The notes beneath the pieces are model-generated. The model did not search any database. It had not been told where the DNA came from and saw only the letters and a list, made by a program, of their open reading frames with translations. Below are positions 33,732-42,745 of a stretch of 53,145 nucleotides of DNA, in pieces. Source of the DNA: an uncultured Candidatus Berkelbacteria bacterium (GTDB lineage Bacteria; Patescibacteriota; UBA1384; CAILIB01); the NCBI GenBank assembly GCA_903834195.1, contig CAILIB010000015.1:1-53145 (forward strand). The letters run 5' to 3'. A program made the position numbers and the translations under genes. Position 1 is the stretch's first letter. The number at the start of each line of letters is the position of its first letter.

Positions 33732-34520
33732 TTAGACTGTATCAACGAGCAGAATAAACATCGATTGCATGGTTGAAGGGTCGACAAGTTGTTCAATGGT
33801 AAAGCTTTGAGATGTGTCACTCTTAGCTGAAAGAGAAGCTCCAGTGTTACCAATCAAAATACCTTGAGGAAGGGTTCCACCGAGTCCGCTGGTTTCAACA
33901 ACACTCTTTACCGGGATAGTTACGCCCTGGCTGATGTAACTCAGTGTTGCTGTATTGCCTGTACCTGTAATCACTCCGAGTTGGTGGTCTGGGTCGATCC
34001 AGGCCTGAATAAGTGATTTTTGTGATCGAACAGAGCGTACAACAGCGCTGTGGTCGCGCACTGAGATTACTCGCCCGATCAGGACGCCTTGATTTACTGC
34101 TGGCTGACCAACTTTTACTCCATCAGAACTTCCAACGGTAATTGTGAATGTTGGATCGAGCGGGTCTGCATTGTTGTACAGTGCGATTTGAGCAAGGACT
34201 TTTGCTGTGTCGTGTACTATTCCGGTTACGCCAAGCTGCTTTCGTAAGTCAGCGTTTTCCTGTTTGATACTATTCTGATCAATCAGTTGTTGTTGGAGTG
34301 AAATAACCTGGCCTTCAAGGGTAGTATTTTGATCACGTAAATCACCTAACTGGTTGAAGTTGTTCACTGAGTTTCGTAACCCCGTACTATGTGTGACAAA
34401 AAAGTGAGCAACTGGTTTAACTACAGTAAGTGCTGTATCGCGAAGTTTGCTCACCAGAGTAATCGGGAGAACGAAGAGAACGAGTACGAGCCCAAGGTAA
34501 ATAATAAATCGGCGGGTCAT
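33732..34520 (-). CDS. mreC: Rod shape-determining protein MreC
   Basis: A 262-aa MreC. It has an N-terminal transmembrane helix (FIIYLGLVLVLFVLPITLV), a coiled coil at about 60-95 (LRDQNTTLEGQVISLQQQL) and two beta barrels with the family pattern VGSSDGVKVGQPAVNQGVLIG. Located outside the membrane, it links MreB to PBP2. It follows mreB by 9 bp and precedes mreD by 5 bp. Confidence 0.92.
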   Translation of the reverse strand: MTRRFIIYLGLVLVLFVLPITLVSKLRDTALTVVKPVAHFFVTHSTGLRNSVNNFNQLGDLRDQNTTLEGQVISLQQQLIDQNSIKQENADLRKQLGVTGIVHDTAKVLAQIALYNNADPLDPTFTITVGSSDGVKVGQPAVNQGVLIGRVISVRDHSAVVRSVRSQKSLIQAWIDPDHQLGVITGTGNTATLSYISQGVTIPVKSVVETSGLGGTLPQGILIGNTGASLSAKSDTSQSFTIEQLVDPSTMQSMFILLVDTV

Positions 34521-34529
34521 AATGACAGC

Positions 34530-35585
34530 CTAACGATATACAGTAGGAAGGAGTACTTCTTGGAGGTGATCGAGGTTCTCCAGAACTTGACCTGTTCCAC
34601 GTGCTACACAAGAAAGAGGGTCCTCGGCAATGTAGACGGGCATATGTGTTGCTTCTTGTAAGAGCTTATCAAGTCCACGTAGAAGTGCACCACCACCAGC
34701 AAGAATAATTCCACGATCCATAATATCAGCGAGAAGTTCAGGCGGAGTTTCTTCAACGGTGAGTTTCACCGCATCTACGATGGCTGCAACCGACTTGGTG
34801 AGTGCTTTACGGATTTCCTCGTCACTAATAGCGATTTCTTTTGGAAGTCCAGATATAAGGTCGCGTCCACGCATTGGAAATGTCATGCGCTCGGCAAGCG
34901 GATATGCAGAACCGATAGCAATTTTAATATCTTCAGCCGTTCGTTCTCCGAGAAGTAAATTAAACTGGTCGCGTGCGTAGCTGATAATGTCGTCATTAAG
35001 TTCGTCTCCTGCAACACGAAGTGAGCGAGATGTTACGATTCCTCCTAAGCTGATAACAGCAACTTCTGTTGTTCCTCCACCAATGTCAACAATCATGCTT
35101 CCAGTTGCATCTTGAACCGGAAGGGTGGCACCAATGGCGGCTGCCATCGGTTCTTCTATGAGAAATACCTGGCGTGCTCCTGCGTTCAGTGCGGCTTCTT
35201 CTACTGCGCGTCGCTCAACTTCGGTGACACCATATGGGATACCAACAACCACACGAGGACGAGGGGCGAGGGATAGAAAACGGCTCTTGTGAACCTTTTC
35301 AATAAAATACTTCAACATGGCTTCAGTGACTTCAAAGTCAGAAATTACCCCATCAACGAGCGGGCGGATAGCAACGATGTGAGATGGTGTACGCCCAACC
35401 ATCTTTTTTGCTTCATCACCAATAGCAAGAACTTGTTTAGTTTTCTTGTTGATTGCTACAACACTTGGTTCATTAATAACAACGCCCTTGCCGCGTACGT
35501 AGACGAGGGAATAGGCGGTACCAAGGTCGATACCAATGTCTTGCGATAGTTTGCCGAGGATGCGGTCGAGTGGGCGGAATTGCAT
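34530..35585 (-). CDS. mreB: Rod shape-determining protein MreB
   Basis: A 351-aa bacterial actin that forms membrane-bound filaments guiding lateral wall synthesis. It shows DIGIDLGTAYSLVYVRGKG (phosphate 1), DIGGGTTEVAVISLGG (phosphate 2) and GIILAGGGALLRGLD (adenosine motif). Its start is separated by 60 bp from mltG, and a weak -10 (TACCCT, 8 nt before ATG) could make it the head of the mreBCD-mrdA-dciA unit. Confidence 0.96.
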   Translation of the reverse strand: MQFRPLDRILGKLSQDIGIDLGTAYSLVYVRGKGVVINEPSVVAINKKTKQVLAIGDEAKKMVGRTPSHIVAIRPLVDGVISDFEVTEAMLKYFIEKVHKSRFLSLAPRPRVVVGIPYGVTEVERRAVEEAALNAGARQVFLIEEPMAAAIGATLPVQDATGSMIVDIGGGTTEVAVISLGGIVTSRSLRVAGDELNDDIISYARDQFNLLLGERTAEDIKIAIGSAYPLAERMTFPMRGRDLISGLPKEIAISDEEIRKALTKSVAAIVDAVKLTVEETPPELLADIMDRGIILAGGGALLRGLDKLLQEATHMPVYIAEDPLSCVARGTGQVLENLDHLQEVLLPTVYR

Positions 35586-35645
35586 ATGAATACAGGGTAG
35601 CAGATGGAGGGCGTTCGTTCCAGGGTCAGCTAACTTAGAAACAGG

Positions 35646-36407
35646 TTACTTGCCGTTCACTTGCTGATTATGCTGGGCCAACGTCTTGGCAAGCAAAAGC
35701 TGTCCGTTCTTATGAACAAAATAGTAGTAAGGATTGGTTTCAGGATTAATAGCTGCCTCGATACTCTTGATTCCAGGGTTACAAATAGGTCCAGGCGGCA
35801 AGCCTTCAACAGTATATGTGTTAAAAGGTGAATGTACCCCTTGATAATCGGCAACGGTAATTACTCCCCAGAACTGAAAAGTACTATCTGGATTTGCCTG
35901 GTATGCAAGCGTGTCTTTGGCATATTGAGTTGTTGGATCAGCCTCAAGCTTCATGTTGATCTTGAGACGATTGTTGTAGACGCCGGCAATTGTTGCACGT
36001 TCAGAGTCGCCACTTGCTTCACGTTCTACAATTGAAGCAAGAATGAGTTGGTCCCTGGTCAGGTTTAGCGAGGCAGTTTTTGTATTAAAATTCTCCTGCA
36101 TTTTACTTACAACATCACTTGCAGATGTGTTAGGAAAAAAACGGTATGTATCAGGGAAGAGTGTCCCTTCTACCCCGGAAGAGGCGGCAAGAAAGTCTTT
36201 GGCACTTGTAATTCCTTTATTCTCCAATTCAGTTGCGATTTCTTCGCGACGCTTTCCTTCAACTACAGTAATGCTAATATCTTTACGCTTGAGTGATCGG
36301 GCCAGTGCGTCGGCAGCATCCTTACCTTGTTTATAGTAATGGATACCTGTAAACACAGAGGCACCTAGAATAACGATGACAAGGACAGCGATTATCCATT
36401 TCACCAT
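35646..36407 (-). CDS. mltG: Endolytic murein transglycosylase MltG
   Basis: A 253-aa MltG/YceG-family enzyme that cuts nascent glycan strands. It has an N-terminal transmembrane helix (IIAVLVIVILGASVFTGI), a short LysM-like region, the catalytic helix LASIVEREASGDSER with the conserved Glu, and YNNRLKINMKLEADPTTQYA. The end is YYYFVHKNG as usual. It overlaps ruvX by 7 bp, matching the common ruvX-mltG pairing. Confidence 0.93.
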   Translation of the reverse strand: MVKWIIAVLVIVILGASVFTGIHYYKQGKDAADALARSLKRKDISITVVEGKRREEIATELENKGITSAKDFLAASSGVEGTLFPDTYRFFPNTSASDVVSKMQENFNTKTASLNLTRDQLILASIVEREASGDSERATIAGVYNNRLKINMKLEADPTTQYAKDTLAYQANPDSTFQFWGVITVADYQGVHSPFNTYTVEGLPPGPICNPGIKSIEAAINPETNPYYYFVHKNGQLLLAKTLAQHNQQVNGK

Positions 36408-36817
36408 GCTAATCCATTCTCATCCAGGTAATCCTGAAGTAGTACTGCAGCGGCAGCAGCATCTTTATCGGTACCAGGGAAGCGTTGCAAAGCGTCTTGG
36501 GTAGTTAAATACTCGTTTGCCTTGATGATTACTGGGGTTAGGTTTGACGCCGTAAGAAGTGTTTCGAGTCGGCTCAGTAGGCCTTCGGTACGGAGAGATT
36601 GAGCTGTTGCGGTTCCGTCTTCTTCCCAGGGAATGCCCACAAGAATTGTGGCAATTTCATACTCTTTACAGAGTTTTACTACTGCTTCCAGCATTGGATT
36701 TGCGTGCGGAGGTGTCCAAGTAACTGTTGTGAGTGGCTGGGCGATGCGCCCACTCTCTGATAAGGCAACGCCGGTATGGCGAAGGCCAATATCAAGTGCC
36801 AAGTAGGGACTACTCAT
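36401..36817 (-). CDS. ruvX: Putative pre-16S rRNA nuclease / Holliday junction resolvase-like RuvX (YqgF)
   Basis: A 138-aa RNase H-fold protein of the YqgF family, linked to 16S rRNA 5' end processing. It shows LALDIGLRHTGVALSE (first catalytic Asp), ILVGIPWEEDGTATAQ, NEYLTTQDA and DKDAAAAAVLLQDYL (last Asp). It overlaps both neighbours by a few bases within the minus-strand cluster. Confidence 0.92.
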   Translation of the reverse strand: MSSPYLALDIGLRHTGVALSESGRIAQPLTTVTWTPPHANPMLEAVVKLCKEYEIATILVGIPWEEDGTATAQSLRTEGLLSRLETLLTASNLTPVIIKANEYLTTQDALQRFPGTDKDAAAAAVLLQDYLDENGLAW

Positions 36818-38639
36818 AACTGACTGATACCGTCAAAAAGTGCGAAATAAATGGAAGGCGCTTTAGTGGCCACCAACCTGGTTTTTGAGAAATTGAAAGG
36901 GTAGCATTTGGTACATTCGCGGCAATGTATGCCTGGGCATCAGCAAGGGTCTTTCCAGAAATCTGTTTTTGGATGGTTGCAGTATTTAAGATGGCCGACT
37001 GTTTACCAGTAGTAGCACTAGTAATAGTTGCAGATTTACCATCTTTACCTGGAGTAAATGCAGTAACTGTTGTTCCTGTAATTTCTCGGCTTGAGGTGTT
37101 TGGTGTGTCAGCAAGTGAACGTGCTCGCGCAGCAGCTGTAATGTCAGCGGTTGCCACGGTTAATCGTTGGACGTGGATTGCGCCAGTTACTTTTCCAGTA
37201 TCAACCTGATCACCTACTGAAACGTTGAGGCTTGGGACATCACTGGTAGTTGTATCTGTTGTTGCATTGAATTGAAGGGCTTTGTCAGTCACGAGCTGGG
37301 TCAATTTTTGAGTAACTTCATCACCTAGTTTTTTGGCTAGCGCGGCTTTTGCTCCAGTAACATCGGCATCACTAATAATTGCAACTTGTTTGCTTGTGCC
37401 GCCTGCAGCTGTAAGAGATCCGGTGAGGTCAATGCCATTACCTATAATTTCTCCTATACTTGTTCCGGTAATATTACTCGCTGTTCCAGCAGCGTTAGCA
37501 GTAATCGCAACTGAGGCCGTGCCAGGGATAAGTGGTTTACCCGGTGCTTGAACGTATCCAGGTATTGATGCCGCGGCTGAAGTTGTAAACTGTAGCCCAC
37601 CTGCTGTTACAATTGTGCCTGCAGGTAAAATTTGCGGAGTAGTACTCTTACTGTTGAATAGAGTTACTGTGCCGCTTGCATTTGTGCCAACATCTTTTGT
37701 TCCGGTTGCCTTAAAATCTTGAGAATCAGTTACATCAACAGTCTGAATAGTTGCAGGAAGTGATGTGTAATCAGCACTTACCGATTTGATGTCGGTAGAA
37801 GTGTTGAAGCTGAGATCCTTTTTCCACTGGTCGGCCTTCACGGTGACTTTTGCATCGGTAATCGGTAAGAAAAGGAAGCTAATCGCGATTAAAGCTACGA
37901 GAAGCAGTGCACCGCAATACAATACAAAAGGTGCAATTTTACGACGCACCTTTTTACGTGGCCCGGCAAGTGCAGTTCTTGGTGCAATTGGAGTGCGAGA
38001 GATGCTGGTATCGCTTGGTGGCGTGAGCGGTTTGCGGTCAATGGAACGGCGCTCCAGATTCGGCACGTCTACTGGAATCACTGGAGGTGCCATATCTTCA
38101 GGTGTTATTGGGGCTGTGGGAACATCTGTGACAACAGCTTCCTCAGGTTTTTCAACTGGGATCTCCTGGCGAACTATTTCGGGAATACTCTCAGGGGCAA
38201 CAGCTTGTACTGGGGTAACAAGTTTTTTGGGAATAATAATAGGTTCAACAGCTGTGCGAGTAGGTGATTCAGATTGCTCATCCGGCGCTTCACCCTCATC
38301 ATAGTATCGGTGAATTCTGACACCACCAATAACATCTGCCTCAGGCTGTTCTTGATCTAACCCACCTTCCTGGAGGACTTTTGCAACCTCAGATTCGGTT
38401 GATGCAACTGGAATACCAAGTTGCGTAGCAAGATTGCGACCAATTTTATCGGTAGTAACGATAACAAGTTCTTTGCCTGCATCGTTAGCTGCGCGGCGGG
38501 CGAGCTTCAAATTAACAATACTTTGAAGTAGTGTAGCTCCTTTTGGTGCTACAAGAGCCACTAACTTTTCAGGAGCGGCTTTAAGGCGCTCAATGACGGT
38601 GGTAATTTCGTCGCTCGGTTCTACGTAGAGTTTATGCAT
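36810..38639 (-). CDS. Baseplate J-like membrane protein of CPR type
   Basis: A 609-aa protein. The N-terminal cytoplasmic domain (about 1-105) has VALVAPKGATLLQSIVNLKL and IVTTDKIGRNLATQLGIPVA. It is followed by a Pro/Glu-rich linker, a basic patch (GPRKKVRRK) and one transmembrane helix at about 238-260. The extracellular part is beta-rich. ASGTVTLFNSKS and LPAGTIVTAGGLQFTT match what is commonly annotated as baseplate J/gp47-like in CPR genomes. In contractile injection systems, J proteins form the baseplate periphery. Here no other such genes are seen, so the role is probably envelope-related. It follows the FtsA/PilM-like gene by 33 bp. Confidence 0.65.
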   Translation of the reverse strand: MHKLYVEPSDEITTVIERLKAAPEKLVALVAPKGATLLQSIVNLKLARRAANDAGKELVIVTTDKIGRNLATQLGIPVASTESEVAKVLQEGGLDQEQPEADVIGGVRIHRYYDEGEAPDEQSESPTRTAVEPIIIPKKLVTPVQAVAPESIPEIVRQEIPVEKPEEAVVTDVPTAPITPEDMAPPVIPVDVPNLERRSIDRKPLTPPSDTSISRTPIAPRTALAGPRKKVRRKIAPFVLYCGALLLVALIAISFLFLPITDAKVTVKADQWKKDLSFNTSTDIKSVSADYTSLPATIQTVDVTDSQDFKATGTKDVGTNASGTVTLFNSKSTTPQILPAGTIVTAGGLQFTTSAAASIPGYVQAPGKPLIPGTASVAITANAAGTASNITGTSIGEIIGNGIDLTGSLTAAGGTSKQVAIISDADVTGAKAALAKKLGDEVTQKLTQLVTDKALQFNATTDTTTSDVPSLNVSVGDQVDTGKVTGAIHVQRLTVATADITAAARARSLADTPNTSSREITGTTVTAFTPGKDGKSATITSATTGKQSAILNTATIQKQISGKTLADAQAYIAANVPNATLSISQKPGWWPLKRLPFISHFLTVSVSYE

Positions 38640-38672
38640 ACGCTTATATTGTAGCGCGTAAACTGGAGAACT

Positions 38673-39935
38673 TTAAGAGCGGAGCGATTTGAGGATCTTA
38701 TTCATTGTGCCTCCTAAGTGGGTTTCGGAAGATACGAGATCGAGTGCGATGTTGGCCAGTGCCATTGGAGTTACATCTTGTGTGCCTGTAAGATCTTTCG
38801 TCTGATCTTTAATATTGGTGACGTTTTCAGGTTTGATGAACTGTATTTCGGGCTGCTTGGCAAATGGTAAGTCTTTGCTCCACTTTTTTCCTTCAAGTGC
38901 CTTTTTTAAGTCCGGCAACAGACTTCCACCACCGCAGAGGAAAATCTTGGTTGGGAGCAATTTGTTGTCAATAAACCGTTCAGAGGTTGCGAATTCTTCC
39001 AAGGCAAGCTCAACTCCCGATAGCCATACCGAAACATCGCTTTCAATGTAGTCATGTACGCGGTCGATATCTTTGTCATCAAGTTCACCGTCTGAATAGG
39101 CAATTTTGACCTTTTCAGCTTCGGCAAATGAAATCTTCAATTCACTTGCGATGCGCTTGGTAAATACTCGTCCACCCAGGGCAAACATTTTAGTACCTTC
39201 TAGACCACCAGAACGTACAACTGCAATATCAGTAGTGCCGCCGCCAACGTCAATGAAAATACTTGAAAGATCGCCGGTTTCTTGATCGCCAAAACAGCGA
39301 GCAACTGCGTATGGCTCTGTAGCAACGGTGAGTAAGGTTAAATCGAGACCGTCGACAATACTTTGAATCGCACCTAAGTGAACGGTTGGGGCGTATGCAG
39401 TGTAAATGTTAACTTCAACTGATTTTCCTTGAAAACCAATTGGATTAGTGACACGGTACCCGTCAATTTTGACGCCAACAACTGCAGAGTTCACTAATTG
39501 AACTTCAATTTCTCGGTAGCCGGTTTCCCAAGCAAGTTCCTTACGAGACTTCTCGAGAATTTGCTTTTGGGCCTCACTGATAATTTCTTGCAGCTCGGCT
39601 TGAGTAATTGGTGTATTCGGGTTGCGACGGGTGAGAGTTGTGCTGGTTGTGGCTCCCTTAACGAGCTCGCCCGCAATACCTACCACAGTTTGTTCAGCTT
39701 CTCGCCCGGCTTGAGTAAACGCTTCCTCGATTGCCTTGGCGGCAGTCGAAATGACGCCGTGGATATCTGTAACGTGTCCACCCTGCATATCTGAAAGACG
39801 TTGACGGTGTTTGGCTGCGCCAATAACCACTCCGTGATCTTCATGAACTTCAAAAACCAATGTTTTAACAAACTCGGTTCCGATGTCGAGTGAGAGGGCT
39901 ACAGGAATTGATGGAGTACGCCGGAATAGTGCCAT
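38673..39935 (-). CDS. FtsA/PilM-like actin-fold ATPase
   Basis: A 420-aa protein from the ATG at 39935 (MALFRRTPS), chosen because a TACTAT box ends 9 nt upstream; the track start is 8 codons earlier. Actin-fold motifs are VALSLDIGTEFVKTLVF, IFIDVGGGTTDIAVV and IFLCGGGSLLPDL. An SHS2-like insertion (IDGYRVTNPIGFQGKSVEVNIYTAY) is present, as in FtsA and PilM. FtsA tethers FtsZ to the membrane, while PilM is a pilus scaffold. No C-terminal amphipathic helix is obvious beyond NKILKSLRS, and no ftsZ or pilN gene is adjacent, so the two cannot be separated here. Confidence 0.7.
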   Translation of the reverse strand: MALFRRTPSIPVALSLDIGTEFVKTLVFEVHEDHGVVIGAAKHRQRLSDMQGGHVTDIHGVISTAAKAIEEAFTQAGREAEQTVVGIAGELVKGATTSTTLTRRNPNTPITQAELQEIISEAQKQILEKSRKELAWETGYREIEVQLVNSAVVGVKIDGYRVTNPIGFQGKSVEVNIYTAYAPTVHLGAIQSIVDGLDLTLLTVATEPYAVARCFGDQETGDLSSIFIDVGGGTTDIAVVRSGGLEGTKMFALGGRVFTKRIASELKISFAEAEKVKIAYSDGELDDKDIDRVHDYIESDVSVWLSGVELALEEFATSERFIDNKLLPTKIFLCGGGSLLPDLKKALEGKKWSKDLPFAKQPEIQFIKPENVTNIKDQTKDLTGTQDVTPMALANIALDLVSSETHLGGTMNKILKSLRS

Positions 39936-39944
39936 AGTGATCAT

Positions 39945-40005
39945 ATAGTACCACACCACAAAAGACTCTGCCTGCTTCTGTGTGACCCATCCAGCAGTGT
40001 ATACT
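39945..40005. promoter_or_regulatory. Divergent promoter region of the FtsA/PilM-like and kinase genes
   Basis: On the minus strand TACTAT (39945-39950) lies 9 nt before the FtsA/PilM-like ATG. On the plus strand TATACT (40000-40005) lies 6 nt before the kinase ATG. Both imply leaderless transcripts. -35 boxes are weak. Confidence 0.45.
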
Positions 40006-40011
40006 AATCAC

Positions 40012-40833
40012 ATGCAAGATCTTGTAGGGGGGAGTACAGTGTACGTTTTTGGGGGAGGCATACTTGTTGCGCTCCTACTTGGGTTTTTAATAGGTCGATT
40101 AGCAAAGAGTCGACGTTCTGATGGAATGGGTGATGCCGGCACGAAGGTGCGTCAGGACCAGTTTATTATGCTTGCCTCTCATTATCTACTGACCCCACTG
40201 AGTATTATTCAGACAGCACTCGCGAGTCTGCAAGAAGCTGATATGTCACTTAATGTTGATCAGCGACATCGATTATATGATGCAATTCAGGCGGGACAAA
40301 AGCGTCTTTGGATTGTGGCCGAGGAAATGGTTCTGGTGAACGAAATTGAGCACTCAACACTTGAGCCTCAGTTTGCTCCATCTGATGTTTCTGATGTAAT
40401 TTCTGCGGCTATAGCTGATGTAGATGTTTTTGCACGCGTGAAGAATCTGGCAATCCTTTTTCATGACATGAGTGGGCAGTTTCATGAAGCTCGCCTCGAT
40501 GCTCGTCGTATGCGCCAAGCTGTTATTGCTATCTTGGATAATGCGATTAAGTTTAGTGAGATTGGTGATAAGGTTGAAATCCAACTGATTTGTGAAGAAG
40601 GTTTTTATAACTTGATCGTAAAAGATACTGGAGTTGGTATGGATGAGCAGGCAAGAGCTCGTCTAGGGGAGCGGTTCTTCCGCGGTAGTTCGCTCTATAA
40701 TTTCAATTACGAAGGAATGGGTCTTGGATTACACATCGCGTATGCCATTTTTAAGGCTCATGGCGGATCTATGTCGATTATGTCGGAAGTGAACGTTGGT
40801 ACTACGGTTACTGCTCGTTTTCCGATGCTGTAG
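40012..40833 (+). CDS. Membrane histidine kinase (orphan)
   Basis: A 273-aa protein from the ATG at 40012 (MQDLVGG); the track start is 10 codons upstream, before the -10 box. One transmembrane helix is at about 10-32. A HisKA-type domain has the phosphorylatable His in LASHYLLTPLSII. The HATPase_c domain shows LDNAIKFSE (N box), DTGVGMDEQ (G1), RFFRGS (F box) and GMGLGLHIA (G2). No response regulator gene is adjacent and no external sensor domain exists. It probably senses through the membrane segment or a partner and phosphorylates a distant regulator. Confidence 0.88.
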   Translation: MQDLVGGSTVYVFGGGILVALLLGFLIGRLAKSRRSDGMGDAGTKVRQDQFIMLASHYLLTPLSIIQTALASLQEADMSLNVDQRHRLYDAIQAGQKRLWIVAEEMVLVNEIEHSTLEPQFAPSDVSDVISAAIADVDVFARVKNLAILFHDMSGQFHEARLDARRMRQAVIAILDNAIKFSEIGDKVEIQLICEEGFYNLIVKDTGVGMDEQARARLGERFFRGSSLYNFNYEGMGLGLHIAYAIFKAHGGSMSIMSEVNVGTTVTARFPML

Positions 40834-40887
40834 TTGGGGTATCTCTACAGACAAAACTGAATGTGGTAAGGTGAGAAAAACCCTCCT

Positions 40888-42687
40888 ATGCAACATTTAT
40901 CCTCCTCTGAAACTCGTACCCGCTTTTTGAACTTTTTCCGTGAGCACGGCCATACTGTTGTGCCGTCGGCTTCACTGGTGCCAGAAAATGATCCAACTGT
41001 CCTGTTTACTACTGCGGGAATGCAGCCGTTAGTGCCGTATTTAATGGGAGAACCACACCCGCTTGGCCGTCGAATTGCCAGTGCGCAGAAATGTGTTCGT
41101 ACCGGGGACATTGAGGAAGTTGGTGACAATCGTCATCTGACGTTTTTTGAAATGTTGGGCAACTGGTCACTAGGAGATTACTTCAAGAACCAGTCGATTC
41201 GCTGGAGTTTTGAGTTTTTGACCAATAAAGATCATGGACTTGGTCTTGATCCGGAACGGCTCTATATCACTGTTTTTGCCGGTGATGCCAATGCTCCGAA
41301 AGATGAGGAGTCTATAGGTATTTGGAAAGAAGAGTTTGCCGGTGTTGGTATTGATGTGCAGGTTGATCGTCCACTGGCTGAAGGTGGGCGTATATTCTGT
41401 TTGCCTGCTGAATCTAACTGGTGGGGTCCTGCTGGTCAATCTGGCCCATGTGGACCTGATACTGAGATCTTTTACGACCGAGGTGAAGGACATGGAGCAC
41501 AAACCCTTTCTGACGGTTTTCCTGATTTTGACAGTGGCCGATTAGTGGAGATTTGGAACAATGTGTTCATGATGTTTAACAAAACAGAGGATGGAAGCTT
41601 CATTCCACTTGAACACAATAATGTGGATACAGGTATGGGCTTCGAGCGCATTCTCTGTGTGCTTCAGGATGTGGCGACTCCATTTGAAACTGATGCGTTT
41701 TTGCCACTCATAGAGGTGTTGCGAACATTTGTACCTGAGGCAGTTCAGCAAGATACGTTGAGTATGAATATTATTGCAGATCACCTTCGCGCTGCGGTGA
41801 TGCTTGGGGTAGATGGCGTGCGTCCGTCAAATAAGGACCGGGGCTACGTACATCGCCGTTTAATTCGCCGTGCAGTGCTAAAGATGCAAGTTGAGAGCAC
41901 TGATTGGATTCATCCGGCAGTTGAAGCTGTGGCAGGAATTTATGCGGAGCAATATCCAGAAGTTGGTGCTGTTGTGGCTGAAATTTCTCAATCTATTGAA
42001 GAAGAGGTACGTAAATTCCAAAAAACACTTGGTCGTGGCAAGCAAGAAATTGCAAAGCGAGGCCATTTAACGGGTAAAGACGCTTTCGATCTCTATCAGA
42101 GTTACGGTTTTCCACTTGAGTTAACCCGCGAGTACGCTGCGAGCCAGGGTGTGACCATTGATGAACAGGAATTTGAGGCTGAGTTCCGCAAGCATCAAGA
42201 TTTATCTCGCACAGCGTCAGCTGGGCAGTTCTCATCTGGTTTGGCAGATCACTCTGAACAGACGGTGAAATATCATACAGCCACTCATTTGCTCCACCAG
42301 GCACTACGTGACGTGCTCGGTCATACTGTGCAGCAGCGGGGAAGTAATATTACTCCAGAACGGCTGCGGTTTGACTTTTCTTACCCTGAAAAAATGACGC
42401 CTGAACAAATTCAGCAGGTTGAGAGTATTGTGAATGAGAAAATTAAGGCTGATTTACCAGTTGGTACGACAGAAATGTCGCCGGACGAGGCACATACGTT
42501 AGGCTTTCTCGGGTTCTTTGGTCACAAATATGGTGACATTGTCAGTACCTACGATATTGGTGGGTACTCGCGTGAGATTTGTACCGGTCCACATGTTGAA
42601 CATACCGGTGTGATGGGTGAGTTTAAGATTCAGAAAGAGGAAGCAGTTTCTGCTGGTGTACGGCGGATTAAGGCAGTGCTTTCGTAA
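40888..42687 (+). CDS. alaS: Alanyl-tRNA synthetase, compact form
   Basis: A 599-aa AlaS that charges tRNA-Ala. The class II core opens TRTRFLNFFREHGHTVVPSASLVP and has the AlaS pattern TTAGMQPLVPYLMGE. The SAD editing domain has HTATHLLH (about 463) and CTGPHVEHTG (about 565). Two regions of the usual 850-880-aa enzyme are missing. The beta barrel normally lies between the helical domain and HxxxH, but here only about 40 residues separate them. The DHHA1/C-Ala tail is also absent, since the protein ends at SAGVRRIKAVLS. The gene has its own region upstream and a terminator after. Confidence 0.93.
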   Translation: MQHLSSSETRTRFLNFFREHGHTVVPSASLVPENDPTVLFTTAGMQPLVPYLMGEPHPLGRRIASAQKCVRTGDIEEVGDNRHLTFFEMLGNWSLGDYFKNQSIRWSFEFLTNKDHGLGLDPERLYITVFAGDANAPKDEESIGIWKEEFAGVGIDVQVDRPLAEGGRIFCLPAESNWWGPAGQSGPCGPDTEIFYDRGEGHGAQTLSDGFPDFDSGRLVEIWNNVFMMFNKTEDGSFIPLEHNNVDTGMGFERILCVLQDVATPFETDAFLPLIEVLRTFVPEAVQQDTLSMNIIADHLRAAVMLGVDGVRPSNKDRGYVHRRLIRRAVLKMQVESTDWIHPAVEAVAGIYAEQYPEVGAVVAEISQSIEEEVRKFQKTLGRGKQEIAKRGHLTGKDAFDLYQSYGFPLELTREYAASQGVTIDEQEFEAEFRKHQDLSRTASAGQFSSGLADHSEQTVKYHTATHLLHQALRDVLGHTVQQRGSNITPERLRFDFSYPEKMTPEQIQQVESIVNEKIKADLPVGTTEMSPDEAHTLGFLGFFGHKYGDIVSTYDIGGYSREICTGPHVEHTGVMGEFKIQKEEAVSAGVRRIKAVLS

Positions 42688-42689
42688 AA

Positions 42690-42731
42690 TAAATAGCGCT
42701 CAGAGTATTTTTAGATACTAAGAGCGCATTT
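42690..42731. terminator. Bidirectional terminator between alaS and the P-loop kinase gene
   Basis: AAATAGCGCTC...GAGCGCATTT with an inner AGTAT/ATACT pairing. It serves the convergent alaS (+) and kinase (-) genes. Confidence 0.7.
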
Positions 42732-42745
42732 GGTCACCGCCGATT

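Noticed and set aside
37786-38304. 172-aa plus-strand ORF
   Set aside because: It lies entirely antisense to the J-like gene, has Ser/Gly/Thr-rich shadow composition, and has no start signals.
36810-38639. Phage tail or contractile injection system, suggested by the J-like domain
   Set aside because: No sheath, tube, spike or other baseplate genes are present. The protein has a transmembrane helix and sits in a cell-division/shape cluster.
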